Shown: positions 1 to 7,886, counted from the first letter of the stretch. The stretch is 38,589 nt of DNA from Prevotellamassilia timonensis (GCF_900106785.1 NZ_LT629843.1:75650-114238), one strand, 5' to 3'. The notes: generated by a model not told the origin, from the sequence alone. Numbers and translations: made by a program.

Positions 1-88
1 GGGCGCACCCGACAAACCCTGTGGAGGGCTGTGCAGATGCTAACCCAAAAACTGAGTTGCCAAACGATACATGATTGCCCAAAAGTAG

Positions 89-96
89 TACCTTTG
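89..96 (+). promoter_or_regulatory. Transposase promoter, -7 box
   Basis: TACCTTTG fits the Bacteroidetes -7 consensus TAnnTTTG. It sits only 5 bases before the ATG at 101, so transcription should start at about 101-104. Either the message is nearly leaderless or translation really starts at the ATG at 125. Confidence 0.5.
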
Positions 97-100
97 CACT

Positions 101-502
101 ATGAATCAGAATGGCAATAAAAATATGTATGAGGGCCTCGCCTCATATTTCCTCCCCGAAGGAGTTCTTAAATATTTCGAGGTGACAGACTTTGCAACAC
201 AGCGTACTCTGGACAAGGATGTTCTTTACACAACAGAGCTTCACATCTATCTGGATGAGCGCGACAATCGCACACCAGACATGAAGGATTCCGTGAGCAA
301 TGGTTTTGGGGAAGAATCATGTTTACTTGACTATCCAGCCCGAGACAAGAAGGCGGTACTTCACATACGAAGAAGGCGTTGGACAATGCCGGATGGCACA
401 ACAAGAAGTGTTGACCTTGACAAGGAGTTTGAACTGAAGCATAAGGGCACTCGATACGCGAAGGACTTCGCGCTTTTTTTAAAGAGGGCGAATGGACTCT
501 GA
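101..502 (+). CDS. ISAon1-type transposase N-terminal region protein
   Basis: This 133-residue protein is the first of the two IS genes and probably supplies the DNA-binding N-terminal part of the transposase. It contains LPEGVLKYFEV near residues 18-28 and DYPARDKKAVLHIRRRRW near residues 77-94, a pattern I associate with proteins annotated as ISAon1 family transposase N-terminal region. It overlaps the transposase gene by 11 bases in another frame (ATG at 492, stop at 500-502). A stop at 480-482 in the transposase frame excludes slippage on the T7 run at 474-480 as a way to fuse the two, so coupled re-initiation from the AAAGAGGG site is more likely. The promoter lies so close that the second methionine (ATG at 125) may be the true start. 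Confidence 0.8.
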   Translation: MNQNGNKNMYEGLASYFLPEGVLKYFEVTDFATQRTLDKDVLYTTELHIYLDERDNRTPDMKDSVSNGFGEESCLLDYPARDKKAVLHIRRRRWTMPDGTTRSVDLDKEFELKHKGTRYAKDFALFLKRANGL

Positions 503-1580
503 GACGATAACCGCTCGTCAGATTGGTTATACGTACATGATTAACAGCTCCACGTTTGCCAAAAGATACAAGGACGCCCTGAGTAACTTCGAGACGTGGG
601 AGCAGAAGGATCACGCATCCAAGTGGATTCTTATTCCGCAAAACGTAGGTAAGGAGCAAGGCATAGACGAGACCTCCCTCCAGGGCGAACTGTACACTAT
701 CGTTCACAACAAGGATGCCCATGGTCGCAAGGGTGCAATCATAGCAGTAGTCAAGGGAACGAATCCTGCTGACGTACTGAAGGTTCTCATGCAACTACCT
801 GCAGATAAGCGTGAAATGGTTGAGAATATCACGATGGATCTCTCAGATTGCATGCGTGTCATAGCCCGAGAGGCATTCCCTAAAGCCACAGTCATACGTG
901 ACTGCTTCCATGTCGTAAAACGCGGTGGAGAGGGCTGCGAAGAGATACGCCTGCGCCTGAAACGAAAAGCCGTAAAGGAGGCGAACAGACAGAAGGCAGA
1001 GTTTCGCAAATACCTCGAAAATCTGGCAGCGCAGAGAAAGGCTTACCGCGAGCGAATGAGGAAAAGGCATGGGAAGAACTGGAAGAAGAGCAAGCGCGGA
1101 AGAAAGCCTATGAGGCTGAACACTCGCTTTGAACCCAAAAGGCTTGAAAATGGCGAGACTCTTGTAGAGGCACAGACACGATGTCGCAAGCAATTGTCCA
1201 TGAGCCGAGAGAAGTGGAGCGCAACGCAGAAAAAGCGTGCGAAGATACTTTTCGCACTCTACCCAAAACTTGAAGAAGCATACAATCTGATCAACTCCCT
1301 TAGAGCCATATTCAGAAACAAGAAACTCACAAAGGAGACTGCCAAACAGAATTTCAAGGGGTGGTATGAGAAAGTGGCTTCCTGCACTCTGCGTGAAATC
1401 AAGTCCGTACGCGATACCATCAGATTCTATGAGGATGAAATCCTGAACTACTTTGACGGACGTAAGACTAACGCTTCAGCTGAATCGTTGAACTCAAAGA
1501 TCAAATGCTTTCGTGCACAAGTAAAAGGAGTCATAGACATACCATTCTTCATGTATCGTTTAGCAACAGTTTTGGGTTAG
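492..1580 (+). CDS. ISAon1-type (ISL3-like) DDE transposase
   Basis: This 362-residue protein should catalyse DNA cleavage and strand transfer for the IS. The ISL3-like core shows a catalytic aspartate in ITMDLSDCMRVIAREAFP followed by VIRDCFHVVK, then a long basic insertion (about residues 150-230, rich in K and R), and near the C-terminus the motif ASAESLNSKIK, which supplies the catalytic glutamate. A ribosome binding site (AAAGAGGG) stands 4 bases before the ATG, inside the end of the upstream gene. The right terminal repeat begins right after the stop. The frame is intact and the protein is identical to that of the copy at the far end, so the element may be active. Confidence 0.9.
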   Translation: MDSETITARQIGYTYMINSSTFAKRYKDALSNFETWEQKDHASKWILIPQNVGKEQGIDETSLQGELYTIVHNKDAHGRKGAIIAVVKGTNPADVLKVLMQLPADKREMVENITMDLSDCMRVIAREAFPKATVIRDCFHVVKRGGEGCEEIRLRLKRKAVKEANRQKAEFRKYLENLAAQRKAYRERMRKRHGKNWKKSKRGRKPMRLNTRFEPKRLENGETLVEAQTRCRKQLSMSREKWSATQKKRAKILFALYPKLEEAYNLINSLRAIFRNKKLTKETAKQNFKGWYEKVASCTLREIKSVRDTIRFYEDEILNYFDGRKTNASAESLNSKIKCFRAQVKGVIDIPFFMYRLATVLG

Positions 1581-1620
1581 CATCTGCACGGCCTACTCCA
1601 CAGGGTTTGTCGGGTGCGCC

Positions 1621-2066
1621 AGAATGTGTTAAAAATGCAAGATGATATTTGTAAGTCAAATTTAGCAGGGGTTGGAACAAAAGTATTAAGTGTTCTTGAT
1701 GGTGATGTAAAACCGGATTTTGAGCAACTATATAAGCAAAAGGGATTATATACTAATTTAACAATAAATTTTCTGCCAATACATAGTTTGGAAAAATACC
1801 TACATGAAAAAATTATTGTAAATAAAGATGCTGATTTTTTCAAGGAAATAGGTGACCGTTTTTTCAAAGTTAAATCACTAAAAGAAGTGGTGGATAGTTT
1901 AATCAAAAAGAATGACGACAAGGCGTTTTATAATTACCTCATTAAAAACTTAAAAGAACAAGGAATAGAAGAAAATGTATTTGTTCAAAAAGTTTGTGAA
2001 ATGATATATCGAAAGGAAGATATGTCTAAACTACTAACATTCTTACAAAAAACATTTCAAAATTAA
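1621..2066 (+). pseudogene. 3' remnant of an ATPase/TOPRIM (OLD-like) nuclease gene
   Basis: About 147 residues remain, read straight out of the IS end with no start codon of their own. The stretch KVLSVLDGDVKPDF resembles the acidic DxD strand of a TOPRIM nuclease domain, and FLPIHSLEKYL is a motif I recall from the C-terminal part of AAA ATPases with an OLD-type nuclease domain. The rest is a K- and E-rich helical tail ending QKTFQN. The DNA is much more AT-rich than its neighbours, as expected of a horizontally acquired defence-type gene. The N-terminal ATPase is missing, either removed by the IS or lying beyond it. The family call is an inference from short motifs; that the gene is truncated is clear. 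Confidence 0.55.
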
Positions 2067-2085
2067 AATACTTAATGATTATTTC

Positions 2086-2125
2086 GGAAAAATCCGATGA
2101 AGCCGCCAACTTCATTGGATTTTCC
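2086..2125. terminator. Bidirectional terminator hairpin
   Basis: GGAAAAATCCGATGAAG pairs with CTTCATTGGATTTTCC (one bulge, one wobble), followed by a GCTTTT run. It sits between the plus-strand remnant and the minus-strand cassette and can serve both. Confidence 0.65.
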
Positions 2126-2130
2126 GCTTT

Positions 2131-2352
2131 TCATACATTCGGGATTGTTCCCGTGTCTATCACGCCACCGTCCCTGCAATGCTCAATGCTACCGGGCGTA
2201 AACCCCATGCTCCCTATTGCGATGTGGCTAATATAGTCCGCATACTCCTGACCTTGAAAATTCCTTCCCGTAAGGTTTCTGAAAATCATCTTTATGCTTA
2301 TGCCGTCGTTGCTGTGCAAGATGATTTTTCCGTTCTGTCTGATTGCTTCCAT
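2131..2352 (-). CDS. Small conserved-type conjugative-element protein
   Basis: A 73-residue protein that I do not recognise by name. It starts MEAIRQNGKIILHSNDG and ends with a glycine-rich tail (GVIDTGTIPNV). It is small and soluble-looking, with no signal peptide or membrane segment. It is the last gene of the minus-strand cassette, is set apart from the previous gene by 122 bases holding two hairpins, and ends at the bidirectional terminator. The cassette context (PcfK, PcfJ, DUF3873-like) suggests a conjugative-element accessory protein; no function can be inferred. Confidence 0.6.
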   Translation of the reverse strand: MEAIRQNGKIILHSNDGISIKMIFRNLTGRNFQGQEYADYISHIAIGSMGFTPGSIEHCRDGGVIDTGTIPNV

Positions 2353-2395
2353 GATTAAAACTTGTTTTTGTAAATTGTATCACAGATTGGAACTT

Positions 2396-2470
2396 GGGCT
2401 TTTTGCTACTTTTGTGCCGCCCACTGCTCACTGACAAAAGTAGCGGGCGGCGATTTTACCGCCCGTTCCT
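2396..2470 (-). terminator. Two hairpins between cassette genes
   Basis: On the minus strand GGGCGG/CCGCCC forms one hairpin after the gene ending at 2475. CTACTTTTGT/ACAAAAGTAG then forms a second around a GC-rich loop. The TACTTTTG in the second also fits a -7 box, so the last gene may have its own promoter. Confidence 0.4.
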
Positions 2471-2474
2471 CTTC

Positions 2475-2783
2475 TTAAAAGCGTGTGTAAAGTCCCGTCA
2501 CCATCGTGAACATTTCCTCCAGCATATCAAAATAGATACCCTCGTGTACGGCAATGTCCTTCGTCCTGCACTCGAATGTCTTTTTGCTGAATGTCCTGCG
2601 GTAGAAGCGCATATTGTAGAGATCTGCCCCCGCATCATAGATGATGTCAAGGCGGTTGGCACTTGTCTTGTTCCTTGCAAGGCTCATCCGTAAGCCGTTG
2701 CCCATATTGATGTAATCTCGGCTACCTGTCATGGCGGTAAAGCGTTTTCCACCTATCTGCTGTAATATCGTCTGTGCTATCAT
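2475..2783 (-). CDS. Hypothetical conjugative-element protein (102 aa)
   Basis: I chose the methionine at 2783 (MIAQTILQQIGGKRF), which gives 102 residues; the longer open frame upstream overlaps the preceding gene and has a composition unlike a protein. The product is compact and mixed charge, with aromatic-rich stretches (ADLYNMRFYRRTF, YFDMLEEMFTMV), and has no signal or membrane segment. It resembles uncharacterised small proteins found beside DUF3873 and PcfJ genes in Bacteroides conjugative elements, which I recall without a name. It is probably cotranscribed with the genes upstream. Confidence 0.65.
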   Translation of the reverse strand: MIAQTILQQIGGKRFTAMTGSRDYINMGNGLRMSLARNKTSANRLDIIYDAGADLYNMRFYRRTFSKKTFECRTKDIAVHEGIYFDMLEEMFTMVTGLYTRF

Positions 2784-2836
2784 ATTCGTTGTTTTTAGGG
2801 TTTTAAGTGCTGGCGGTGCGGACACCGCCAACTTGT

Positions 2837-3082
2837 TCAAAATTCTCGCATCTCGGCAATGGGTGTCTGCCGTTGCAGCCACTCCTTCACACACTCCATA
2901 TTGTACTCGCTCGTGATGACTGCCGTATGGCTGTCGGTGGCGGTGAAACGTGTGCTTTCGTAATCATCTATCCACCCTTTGAGGGTGTCCGTTCCCCACG
3001 CTTGGGCATCGTCAAAGATACCGTCCAATGCCGCGATAGGTTCGCTGAATTTGACTATCAGCGTTTGATAGGTCGTGTTCAT
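2837..3082 (-). CDS. Hypothetical conjugative-element protein (81 aa)
   Basis: The start at 3082 (MNTTYQTLIVKF) is supported by an ATGA overlap with the stop of the upstream gene (3079-3081), a sign of translational coupling; a longer reading would run through that gene. The 81-residue product is acidic (IFDDAQAWGTDTLKGWIDDYE) and ends near QRQTPIAEMREF. There is no signal peptide or membrane segment. The family is unknown to me. The tight coupling to the DUF3873-like gene suggests that the two are produced together. Confidence 0.65.
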   Translation of the reverse strand: MNTTYQTLIVKFSEPIAALDGIFDDAQAWGTDTLKGWIDDYESTRFTATDSHTAVITSEYNMECVKEWLQRQTPIAEMREF

Positions 3083-3309
3083 CGGTTGCCCTCCTTTCCC
3101 TGCTTTGCGTTCAGCCACTTGTTCCTTGCGGTTCGGCACTCGTCCAATGTGGGTTTGACACAAGTGAACAGTTCTCCGTCCGTATGGCGGTAGTCGTACT
3201 GCACAAGTGTCCGCTTGCGTCTGCCGATACCCGATTGGAAACGCTCATATTTCTCCGTCCCTGCTTCCGTACAGGTGCTTACTCCGTTGATGGTCATTCG
3301 TGTTGCCAT
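3079..3309 (-). CDS. DUF3873-like small protein
   Basis: This 76-residue protein begins MATRMTINGVSTCTEAGTEK and continues with a basic QSGIGRRKRTLVQYDYRH segment and FTCVKPTLDECRTARNKW. The TINGVSTCTEAG start and the DGELF-x-C-V-x-PTL-x-EC pattern are what I remember of DUF3873 proteins, which occur almost only in Bacteroidales conjugative elements. Their function is unknown. Two cysteines (in STCTEAG and LDEC) could bind metal, but this is a guess. The gene overlaps the next one by four bases and follows the 85-residue gene after about 20 bases, so the cassette reads as an operon. Confidence 0.65.
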   Translation of the reverse strand: MATRMTINGVSTCTEAGTEKYERFQSGIGRRKRTLVQYDYRHTDGELFTCVKPTLDECRTARNKWLNAKQGKEGNR

Positions 3310-3328
3310 AATGTTGCTTTTTAGATGA

Positions 3329-3586
3329 TTAAAAATGTACTGACAGAACTCTGTTCTTCATCACTATTTCGGGGTTGCTCGTGTAGCGTTGGTGCAGGTA
3401 GAAATGGTGAGAGCCGAAGCCGTAAAGGAAAAACTTGTCAAGTTCGTGCTTCTCGGCAAACTCCTTTACGCTCTTTCTTAATCCCTCCTCACTTGTTGAG
3501 AGAGTGAGGAGATTTACAAATTCAAGGAACAAGGTGGGGATTTTATCGTCCCACACACAAATCATGCTTTCGATTCTTACTTCCAT
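3329..3586 (-). CDS. Hypothetical conjugative-element protein (85 aa)
   Basis: An 85-residue acidic protein beginning MEVRIESMICVWDDKIPTLF and ending EIVMKNRVLSVHF. A central segment (SEEGLRKSVKEFAEKHELDKFFLYGFG) looks helical, followed by an aromatic/histidine cluster (SHHFYLHQRY). No signal peptide or membrane segment is visible. It lies 24 bases downstream of the PcfJ-like gene on the same strand. I know of no name or function; the intact frame and regular spacing argue that it is real. Confidence 0.6.
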   Translation of the reverse strand: MEVRIESMICVWDDKIPTLFLEFVNLLTLSTSEEGLRKSVKEFAEKHELDKFFLYGFGSHHFYLHQRYTSNPEIVMKNRVLSVHF

Positions 3587-3610
3587 ATCAATGTTGTTTT
3601 AGGGTTTATG

Positions 3611-4942
3611 CTATGCCGCTTTCATCCGCTCACGGATAAGGTTGGCGTTCTTGTTCACAAGGTCTATGATGCGCTCGTGGTATTCGGTGTCTTGGTTGTA
3701 CTTGCCGTGGCACTGCACCACCTTGAGTGTCCGCAAATCCACCTCTACGGTTTCAATTATCTCACCGCCAATCCTTGCCGAGAGTATGAGGGTGTCGGCT
3801 TTCTTGTAGTATTCACTGCCGAACACGCAGATGTTCTGTGCCTTGCCCTCGCTGTAATACTCGTCTATGCTTTCAAGTACCTTGACGATTATTTCCTCGT
3901 CAGTGATTACCAATCCGAAGAATTTGGATTTGTTGGCAATGAAATCCTCCGCATCTTTTTCCCTTTGCAGTTGCCGCTGTTGTTCACGCTCACGCCTTTC
4001 AATCTCCCAGCGGCGGCGTTGTTCGGCCCGTTCCTTCTCGTGTATGGCTTCAATCTTTCGAGTTGCGTTGTCGTGTGCCGCCATGAAATCTTCGGGGCAG
4101 ATGTTCTTCGGGTTGCGGAGGTCTTGACCGAGTTTGTTGAGCATACGCAGATAGTCGCACCACATGGAGAAGTTGTCTATCCGATACTTGTGACGCTTGG
4201 CAATCAGATATGATGCCCAGCATTCATCGGCAGTACGGGCATTGAAAAGAAAGTGTTTCATGACCTCAATCTCATCGCCTTTCATAAGGGTTTCAATTCT
4301 TGGGTCTGAAAGCAAGGCTTTGAAAAGACGCACGGGGGAAATGCCGTGGAAATCGCCCTTGAAGCCGTTGCGTCTGAGTTGGGGTAATACCCTCATCTTA
4401 GGATATGCACAGCTTCTTGCCACAACATCATCGTATAGGCTGTTGTGCGGTCTTATCTCCATCGCGCTGCACAATGCCCATACATCGCAGTAATAGAATG
4501 TGAAGCCACGGAGCAACGCCATGTCCGTAACCTTACCGTCGGGTGAAATCCAACGCTGCACAACCTCGTGGCAATAGAAGTGCATCGGCTCGCCTTTCCT
4601 GCTCTCGCATCTGACCTGCGCCACACGGATTACCTGATAGCCTTTGCAGGTGGTTATCACGCTGAAATACTGCGTTTCCTTGTAGATACGTTTGCGTGTG
4701 TCCTGCACTTTGAGTTTGGCATAGCATTTGGGGCAGGTACAGCCTTCAAGGGTGTCGCACAGTACGCTGTTGCTGTACCACTCGTGACCGCAGTCGGAGC
4801 AGGTAATGTTCCCTTTCTTGGTGCGGTAGCCGATATGTTCAATACAGTGGCGGTATGCCCAATCTATTTGTGTCGCTGATATGGGGCGAAGGTTGGCTGA
4901 AAGTCTTGCCACCTTTTTCTGTATCTTGGTCTTCGGTTTCAT
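3611..4942 (-). CDS. PcfJ-like protein
   Basis: A 443-residue protein of the PcfJ-like family, named after a gene of the enterococcal plasmid pCF10 and common in Bacteroidales conjugative elements. Its biochemical role is not established. Visible features: a basic N-terminus; a zinc-ribbon-like cysteine set (CSDCGHEW near residue 48 and CTCPKC near residue 70); a middle part with FYYCDVWALCSAMEIRPHNSL; a strongly charged coiled coil (about residues 300-345, RAEQRRRWEIERREREQQ); and a C-terminal alpha/beta region. It overlaps the PcfK-like gene by four bases (4939-4942, ATGA), so the pair is translationally coupled. The length is as expected and the gene looks intact. Confidence 0.85.
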   Translation of the reverse strand: MKPKTKIQKKVARLSANLRPISATQIDWAYRHCIEHIGYRTKKGNITCSDCGHEWYSNSVLCDTLEGCTCPKCYAKLKVQDTRKRIYKETQYFSVITTCKGYQVIRVAQVRCESRKGEPMHFYCHEVVQRWISPDGKVTDMALLRGFTFYYCDVWALCSAMEIRPHNSLYDDVVARSCAYPKMRVLPQLRRNGFKGDFHGISPVRLFKALLSDPRIETLMKGDEIEVMKHFLFNARTADECWASYLIAKRHKYRIDNFSMWCDYLRMLNKLGQDLRNPKNICPEDFMAAHDNATRKIEAIHEKERAEQRRRWEIERREREQQRQLQREKDAEDFIANKSKFFGLVITDEEIIVKVLESIDEYYSEGKAQNICVFGSEYYKKADTLILSARIGGEIIETVEVDLRTLKVVQCHGKYNQDTEYHERIIDLVNKNANLIRERMKAA

Positions 4943-5355
4943 AAGCCTAAATCAAATAATGAGGGTTGGGATTGGGTTACTTTTCTCGCTGGCGGTCTGT
5001 TGCGGTTTTGCAACTTGCGGAGTTCCTCCTCTTGGTATCTGCGAGCTGCGTTCTGACGTGCCTCCGCCTTTTCCTCTTCCGTGAGTTCCACAACATGGTT
5101 CACCACCACTTGGCAGTTCATAGGTTTGCCCACCTCTATCTCGTTTTCCTCATAGTAGTGGATGGCTTGCCCGAATATCTCTCCGTCCGTGAAGCCGCTG
5201 CAACCGCTTTTCTGCACATAGTTCAGAATGTGGGTCACGCACTCGTCTATGTTTTTGGCAGGGTTGCGGTACTTCTTCGCAAAGAGCGTATCTTCCTCCG
5301 CCCGCTGTTCCAGATACATTTGTATCGTTCTTTTGAAATGGTCTGTTCCTTTCAT
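4939..5355 (-). CDS. PcfK-like protein
   Basis: A 138-residue PcfK-like protein. The family regularly precedes PcfJ-like genes in Bacteroidales conjugative elements and plasmids; its molecular role is not known. It starts MKGTDHFKRTIQMYLEQRAE, carries a conserved-looking core (NIDECVTHILNYVQKSGC, then a helical EIFGQAIHYYEE), and ends in a Q- and R-rich low-complexity tail with QPSLFDLGL. An SLFDL-type C-terminus resembles peptides that bind the DNA polymerase sliding clamp, which is an inference. It shares an ATGA with the PcfJ-like gene. Confidence 0.85.
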   Translation of the reverse strand: MKGTDHFKRTIQMYLEQRAEEDTLFAKKYRNPAKNIDECVTHILNYVQKSGCSGFTDGEIFGQAIHYYEENEIEVGKPMNCQVVVNHVVELTEEEKAEARQNAARRYQEEELRKLQNRNRPPARKVTQSQPSLFDLGL

Positions 5356-5368
5356 ATCGCTGTCGTTT

Positions 5369-5590
5369 TTAGATTGTCTGTTTAAGTCTCTCTCTCCAAT
5401 AGGTCGGCTCTACCTCGCTGAGAAGGAAGTCCATGAAGTCCCTCCGTGTGTCCTTGTTCAGTTCGTGGTACAATCTTCGGAAAGTTTCAAAATTACCGTT
5501 GATGTACGTTTCCACCATATACACGAAGATGTTGTCCACCTCGTAATATCTGCACTGCTGCGCTACCGTCTTGCTGTTTCTCTTTGCCAT
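5369..5590 (-). CDS. Hypothetical conjugative-element protein (73 aa)
   Basis: The methionine at 5590 (MAKRNSKTVAQQCRYYEVDN) gives a 73-residue protein; the open frame continues upstream but is then only the shadow of the preceding membrane-protein gene. The sequence is aromatic and charged (FVYMVETYINGNFETFRRLYHEL, NKDTRRDFMDFLLSEVEP), predicted helical, without membrane segments. It lies 11 bases after one gene and 13 before the PcfK-like gene, fitting a single transcript. I know of no function. Confidence 0.65.
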   Translation of the reverse strand: MAKRNSKTVAQQCRYYEVDNIFVYMVETYINGNFETFRRLYHELNKDTRRDFMDFLLSEVEPTYWRERLKQTI

Positions 5591-5601
5591 GTCGGTAAGG
5601 G

Positions 5602-5817
5602 TTAAAGGGTGAATAACCAAAGGATGAAGCCGAAGTAGGCAATGGTGGAAAGGATAGCCACGATTACACCTATCGCCACTCGGAACACTCCGTTTATAAT
5701 CTCTCTGATGATGTCCCAAAGGATGCCGAACACCCCGAAGGCGGTGCGCATCATCAAGCCGCATATCGCCAACCCGATGTATTGCGCCACTTGTCTGAAA
5801 TTTGCCGTTGCCGTCAT
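5602..5817 (-). CDS. Small membrane protein of the conjugative cassette
   Basis: A 71-residue protein with two hydrophobic segments (about residues 11-33, IGLAICGLMMRTAFGVFGIL; and 42-70, FRVAIGVIVAILSTIAYFGF), so probably a two-pass inner-membrane protein. It is the first gene of the minus-strand cassette. Its role in conjugation is plausible from context only. No clear TAnnTTTG promoter was found directly upstream, so the natural promoter may have been further away in the parent element, most of which is absent here. Confidence 0.65.
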   Translation of the reverse strand: MTATANFRQVAQYIGLAICGLMMRTAFGVFGILWDIIREIINGVFRVAIGVIVAILSTIAYFGFILWLFTL

Positions 5818-6474
5818 ATCTTCGCTGTTTTTGATTTTTTTGTTTTTTATGCGGATTCAAGAGCTGAGGGAGTTGAGTTTCAAACTATCTTATCTGCCTC
5901 TCGTTTATCCGACATTTTTTTTATGCGTCTTTCTGTCGCATCGGTCGTTTTCGTTTCGGGTGCTTGAAAAGGTAGGGATTAGGGAATGCAAGGTTTTTCG
6001 GGGAAATACTACCCGAAGGGCTGGAGATTTCCGCAGAAAACAGGAGGCTTGACCTTGCTTTCCCGTCCAATCCCGGAATTACCTTTGCGCCCTGAACGAA
6101 AATGACTGACTGATGCGGCTCACTGAAAGGCGCAAAATGGAGGTAAACGAAACCAGAGGCAGATTGGGTAGAAAAAACTTCAGGGGAAAATCCGTAAAAA
6201 AGGAATCACCAAAAGGAAAAAGACATCACCGGAAGCGTGAAAAGGGCAAACCACAACAAAGGGAGTATGATTGTTTTCCGATCCGACGGGACTTGTCCAG
6301 CCGGGTGGCAACAATCATTCTTCCCGGATTGCCCGCTGTGTGTGGCCGCTTGTTTCATTTATGGGGCAGGCTGACACTCTCTGCATTCACTTTCCGCTTC
6401 CGGCACAAAAAACAGCTAAAAAAGAAAAATCATCTGGTAGCCCGTAAAAGCACCTCTTGGCATAGACGCAAAAG

Positions 6475-6530
6475 AAAGGGGCATTGCTTCATCAGTCTAA
6501 ACATCGTTTAGGCGTGAGGCAATGCCCTTT
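6475..6530. terminator. Nested strong hairpin, bidirectional terminator-like
   Basis: AAAGGGGCATTGC pairs with GCAATGCCCTTT, and inside it GTCTAAAC pairs with GTTTAGGC around a 3-base ATC loop. T-rich sequence follows on both strands. It may close the conjugative-element segment or be a recombination-site arm. Confidence 0.5.
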
Positions 6531-6623
6531 TCTCTGGCTATGCGGTAGTCGGCACACGTTTGTTCTAAACTCGTTTTGGGCAATGGTGTTCCGACGAACA
6601 ATACCGCTTTTACGGAAAAACTA

Positions 6624-6740
6624 ATGAATGAGGTGATAAAAAATCCGGGAGTTTATATCAAAATCTCGGATAAAATAGCTACTTTTGCATACAAAGAGTT
6701 CTTTGAAGGTTACGCGACGCGCAGAAGGATAATGCAGTAG
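6624..6740 (+). pseudogene. Short reading frame, possible C-terminal gene fragment
   Basis: From the ATG at 6624 the frame gives 38 residues with protein-like composition (MNEVIKNPGVYIKISDK, then FAYKEFFEGYATRRRIMQ). The frame is open for about 20 more codons upstream, back to a TAG near 6552, which also looks protein-like (NGVPTNNTAFTEKL). No ribosome site is evident. It could be the surviving end of a larger gene or a small protein; TACTTTTG inside it also looks like a -7 box. Unassigned. Confidence 0.25.
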
Positions 6741-7073
6741 ATAACTAACTAAATCGTAACCTATTACTATCAAGAGCAATTAACCTACGCTCATTTTCAA
6801 TAAATTACACTCTTTTCGTAACTTCAGGGTGCAAAAATACAACTCTTCGCACTCTGTCACAAGCATATTGGCGTTGATTGTACAAAATGTGCGTTTATTG
6901 TATGAGTTGCTGCGCTGGAAGTGTTTTTTGTAATAGATGTTACCCAAAGCAGGCGATGGGACACCGCGGATACCACGTGTTGGGGCAATCGCGCGTTGTG
7001 AGGCAGGGTGTTCAAAATAGACATTAAAACGAGATAGTTTGGGGGAATTCTAAGTTACCTGAAACGCACTGCA

Positions 7074-7355
7074 AAAACGCAAGCACCAAATGCTACTTCA
7101 AACGCAAGCACTAAACGCTAACACCAAACGCAAGCAATAAACGCTAACACTAAACGCAACCTCTAAACGCTAACACTAAACGCAAACAACAAGCGCTAAC
7201 ACTAAACGCTAACACTAATGGGGGCGACGCGTCTCGCGTCGGGCATTAAGGCAAAGGCTATTTCGTGTATAGGCATTGCATTTTCCCGACGCGAGACGCG
7301 TCGCCCCCATTAGTGTTAGCGTTTGGTGTTAGCGTTTAGTGCTTGCGTTTGATGG
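7074..7355. repeat. R1 repeat, locus 1: 13-nt tandem array plus GC-rich palindrome
   Basis: From 7075 to 7217 about eleven units of 13 nt follow one another with consensus AACGCTAACACTA (variants AACGCAAGCACTA, AACGCAACCTCTA). The last unit runs into a 28-bp arm (7216-7243, containing GGGGGCGACGCGTCTCGCG) repeated perfectly inverted at 7285-7312. Outside it the tandem units continue inverted (TTAGTGTTAGCGTTT...), so the perfect arms extend to about 40 bp with a 41-nt spacer. No gene overlaps it. Confidence 0.9.
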
Positions 7356-7441
7356 TTAAGTCCGTTCGCATGGTTACATTTCATCGGACAGCGCTAATTT
7401 ATAAAAGAATCAAGACGAGAAATGTTGCATTTGGGGCTTCT

Positions 7442-7886
7442 TCTATACTACAATAACTTTACTAACCGAGTATCTTGCATCTTACACAAACACATTACAA
7501 CTCATTGGATATCAACACTTTACTTAGTGTAGGATACTACTAATGTTACCTACACGCAACTTACACAACCTGCACACCGCACATACTGCCACACGACACA
7601 AGCACGGGAGGAGGATATTACGGCATAGGGGAGCAGAAAAGTTTGTTGCTCCGATAGATTGTTCTACGTCCCTGTGGCGTATAACCCACCACATACGTGC
7701 ATACCGACTGCGAGGCAGCGGGGTGTGATGCGTAAGATGTGTGCAGGGGTGTGTAAGATGTTTTGAACACATCTTACACTCTTGAAACCTTTGTGTATCA
7801 ACTTGTTACGTGCAAAAAGTGTAAGATGGCAGTAAAAGTACACACACTCATTTATAAGGGGGGGCTGACGGGGAGGGGGCAAATAT
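7442..7886 (+). repeat. R2 structured repeat, copy A
   Basis: About 445 bp, colinear with copies B (20144-20600, minus) and C (29594-30050, plus). It has six GTGTAAGAT-type 9-mers, some degenerate here (GTGTAGGAT, GCGTAAGAT). The closing hairpin GTGTAAGATGT / ACATCTTACAC is intact, with 11 bp. The core runs from AAGCACGGGAGG through a TTGCTCCG loop to CGTCCCTGTGGCGT. The TTTGT/ATAGA stem around TTGCTCCG keeps pairing by wobble, where the other copies have TCTGT/ACAGA. Open frames across it differ between copies and are not believed coding. Confidence 0.8.

Larger units (their letters stand above)
2..1620 (+). mobile_element. ISAon1-type (ISL3-like) insertion sequence, left copy
   Basis: A complete 1619-bp insertion sequence. 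Its ends are imperfect inverted repeats of about 50 bp that start GGCGCACCCGACAAACCCTG; the inner parts differ slightly (gggctgtgcag at the left end, taggccgtgcag at the right). It carries two overlapping genes, an N-terminal-region protein and a DDE transposase. The 8 bases after the right end (1621-1628, agaatgtg) end in g, and the one base visible before the left end is also g, which is compatible with an 8-bp target duplication but is weak evidence. A copy with identical proteins lies inverted at 36969-38587. The insertion removed the 5' part of the gene at 1621-2066. Confidence 0.93.
5818..7073. other. Gene-poor stretch, probable edge of the conjugative-element remnant
   Basis: No convincing full gene. 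A plus-strand open frame at 6113-6511 is extremely basic (long K/R runs) and is probably not translated, although TACCTTTG at 6081-6088 could be a promoter for it. The stretch contains a strong nested hairpin (6475-6530), a short reading frame (6624-6740), and a possible minus-strand -7 box (TATTTTTG, revcomp near 6826-6833). No integrase, relaxase or oriT can be recognised. Confidence 0.5.

Noticed and set aside
474-502. Programmed frameshift on the T7 run joining the two IS genes
   Set aside because: A stop codon (480-482) in the transposase frame lies directly after the run, so slippage there cannot give a fusion; overlap with a ribosome site suggests coupled re-initiation.
6113-6511. 132-codon basic open frame
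   Set aside because: Long K/R-rich runs, no recognisable domain, overlaps the strong hairpin at 6475-6530 at its end.
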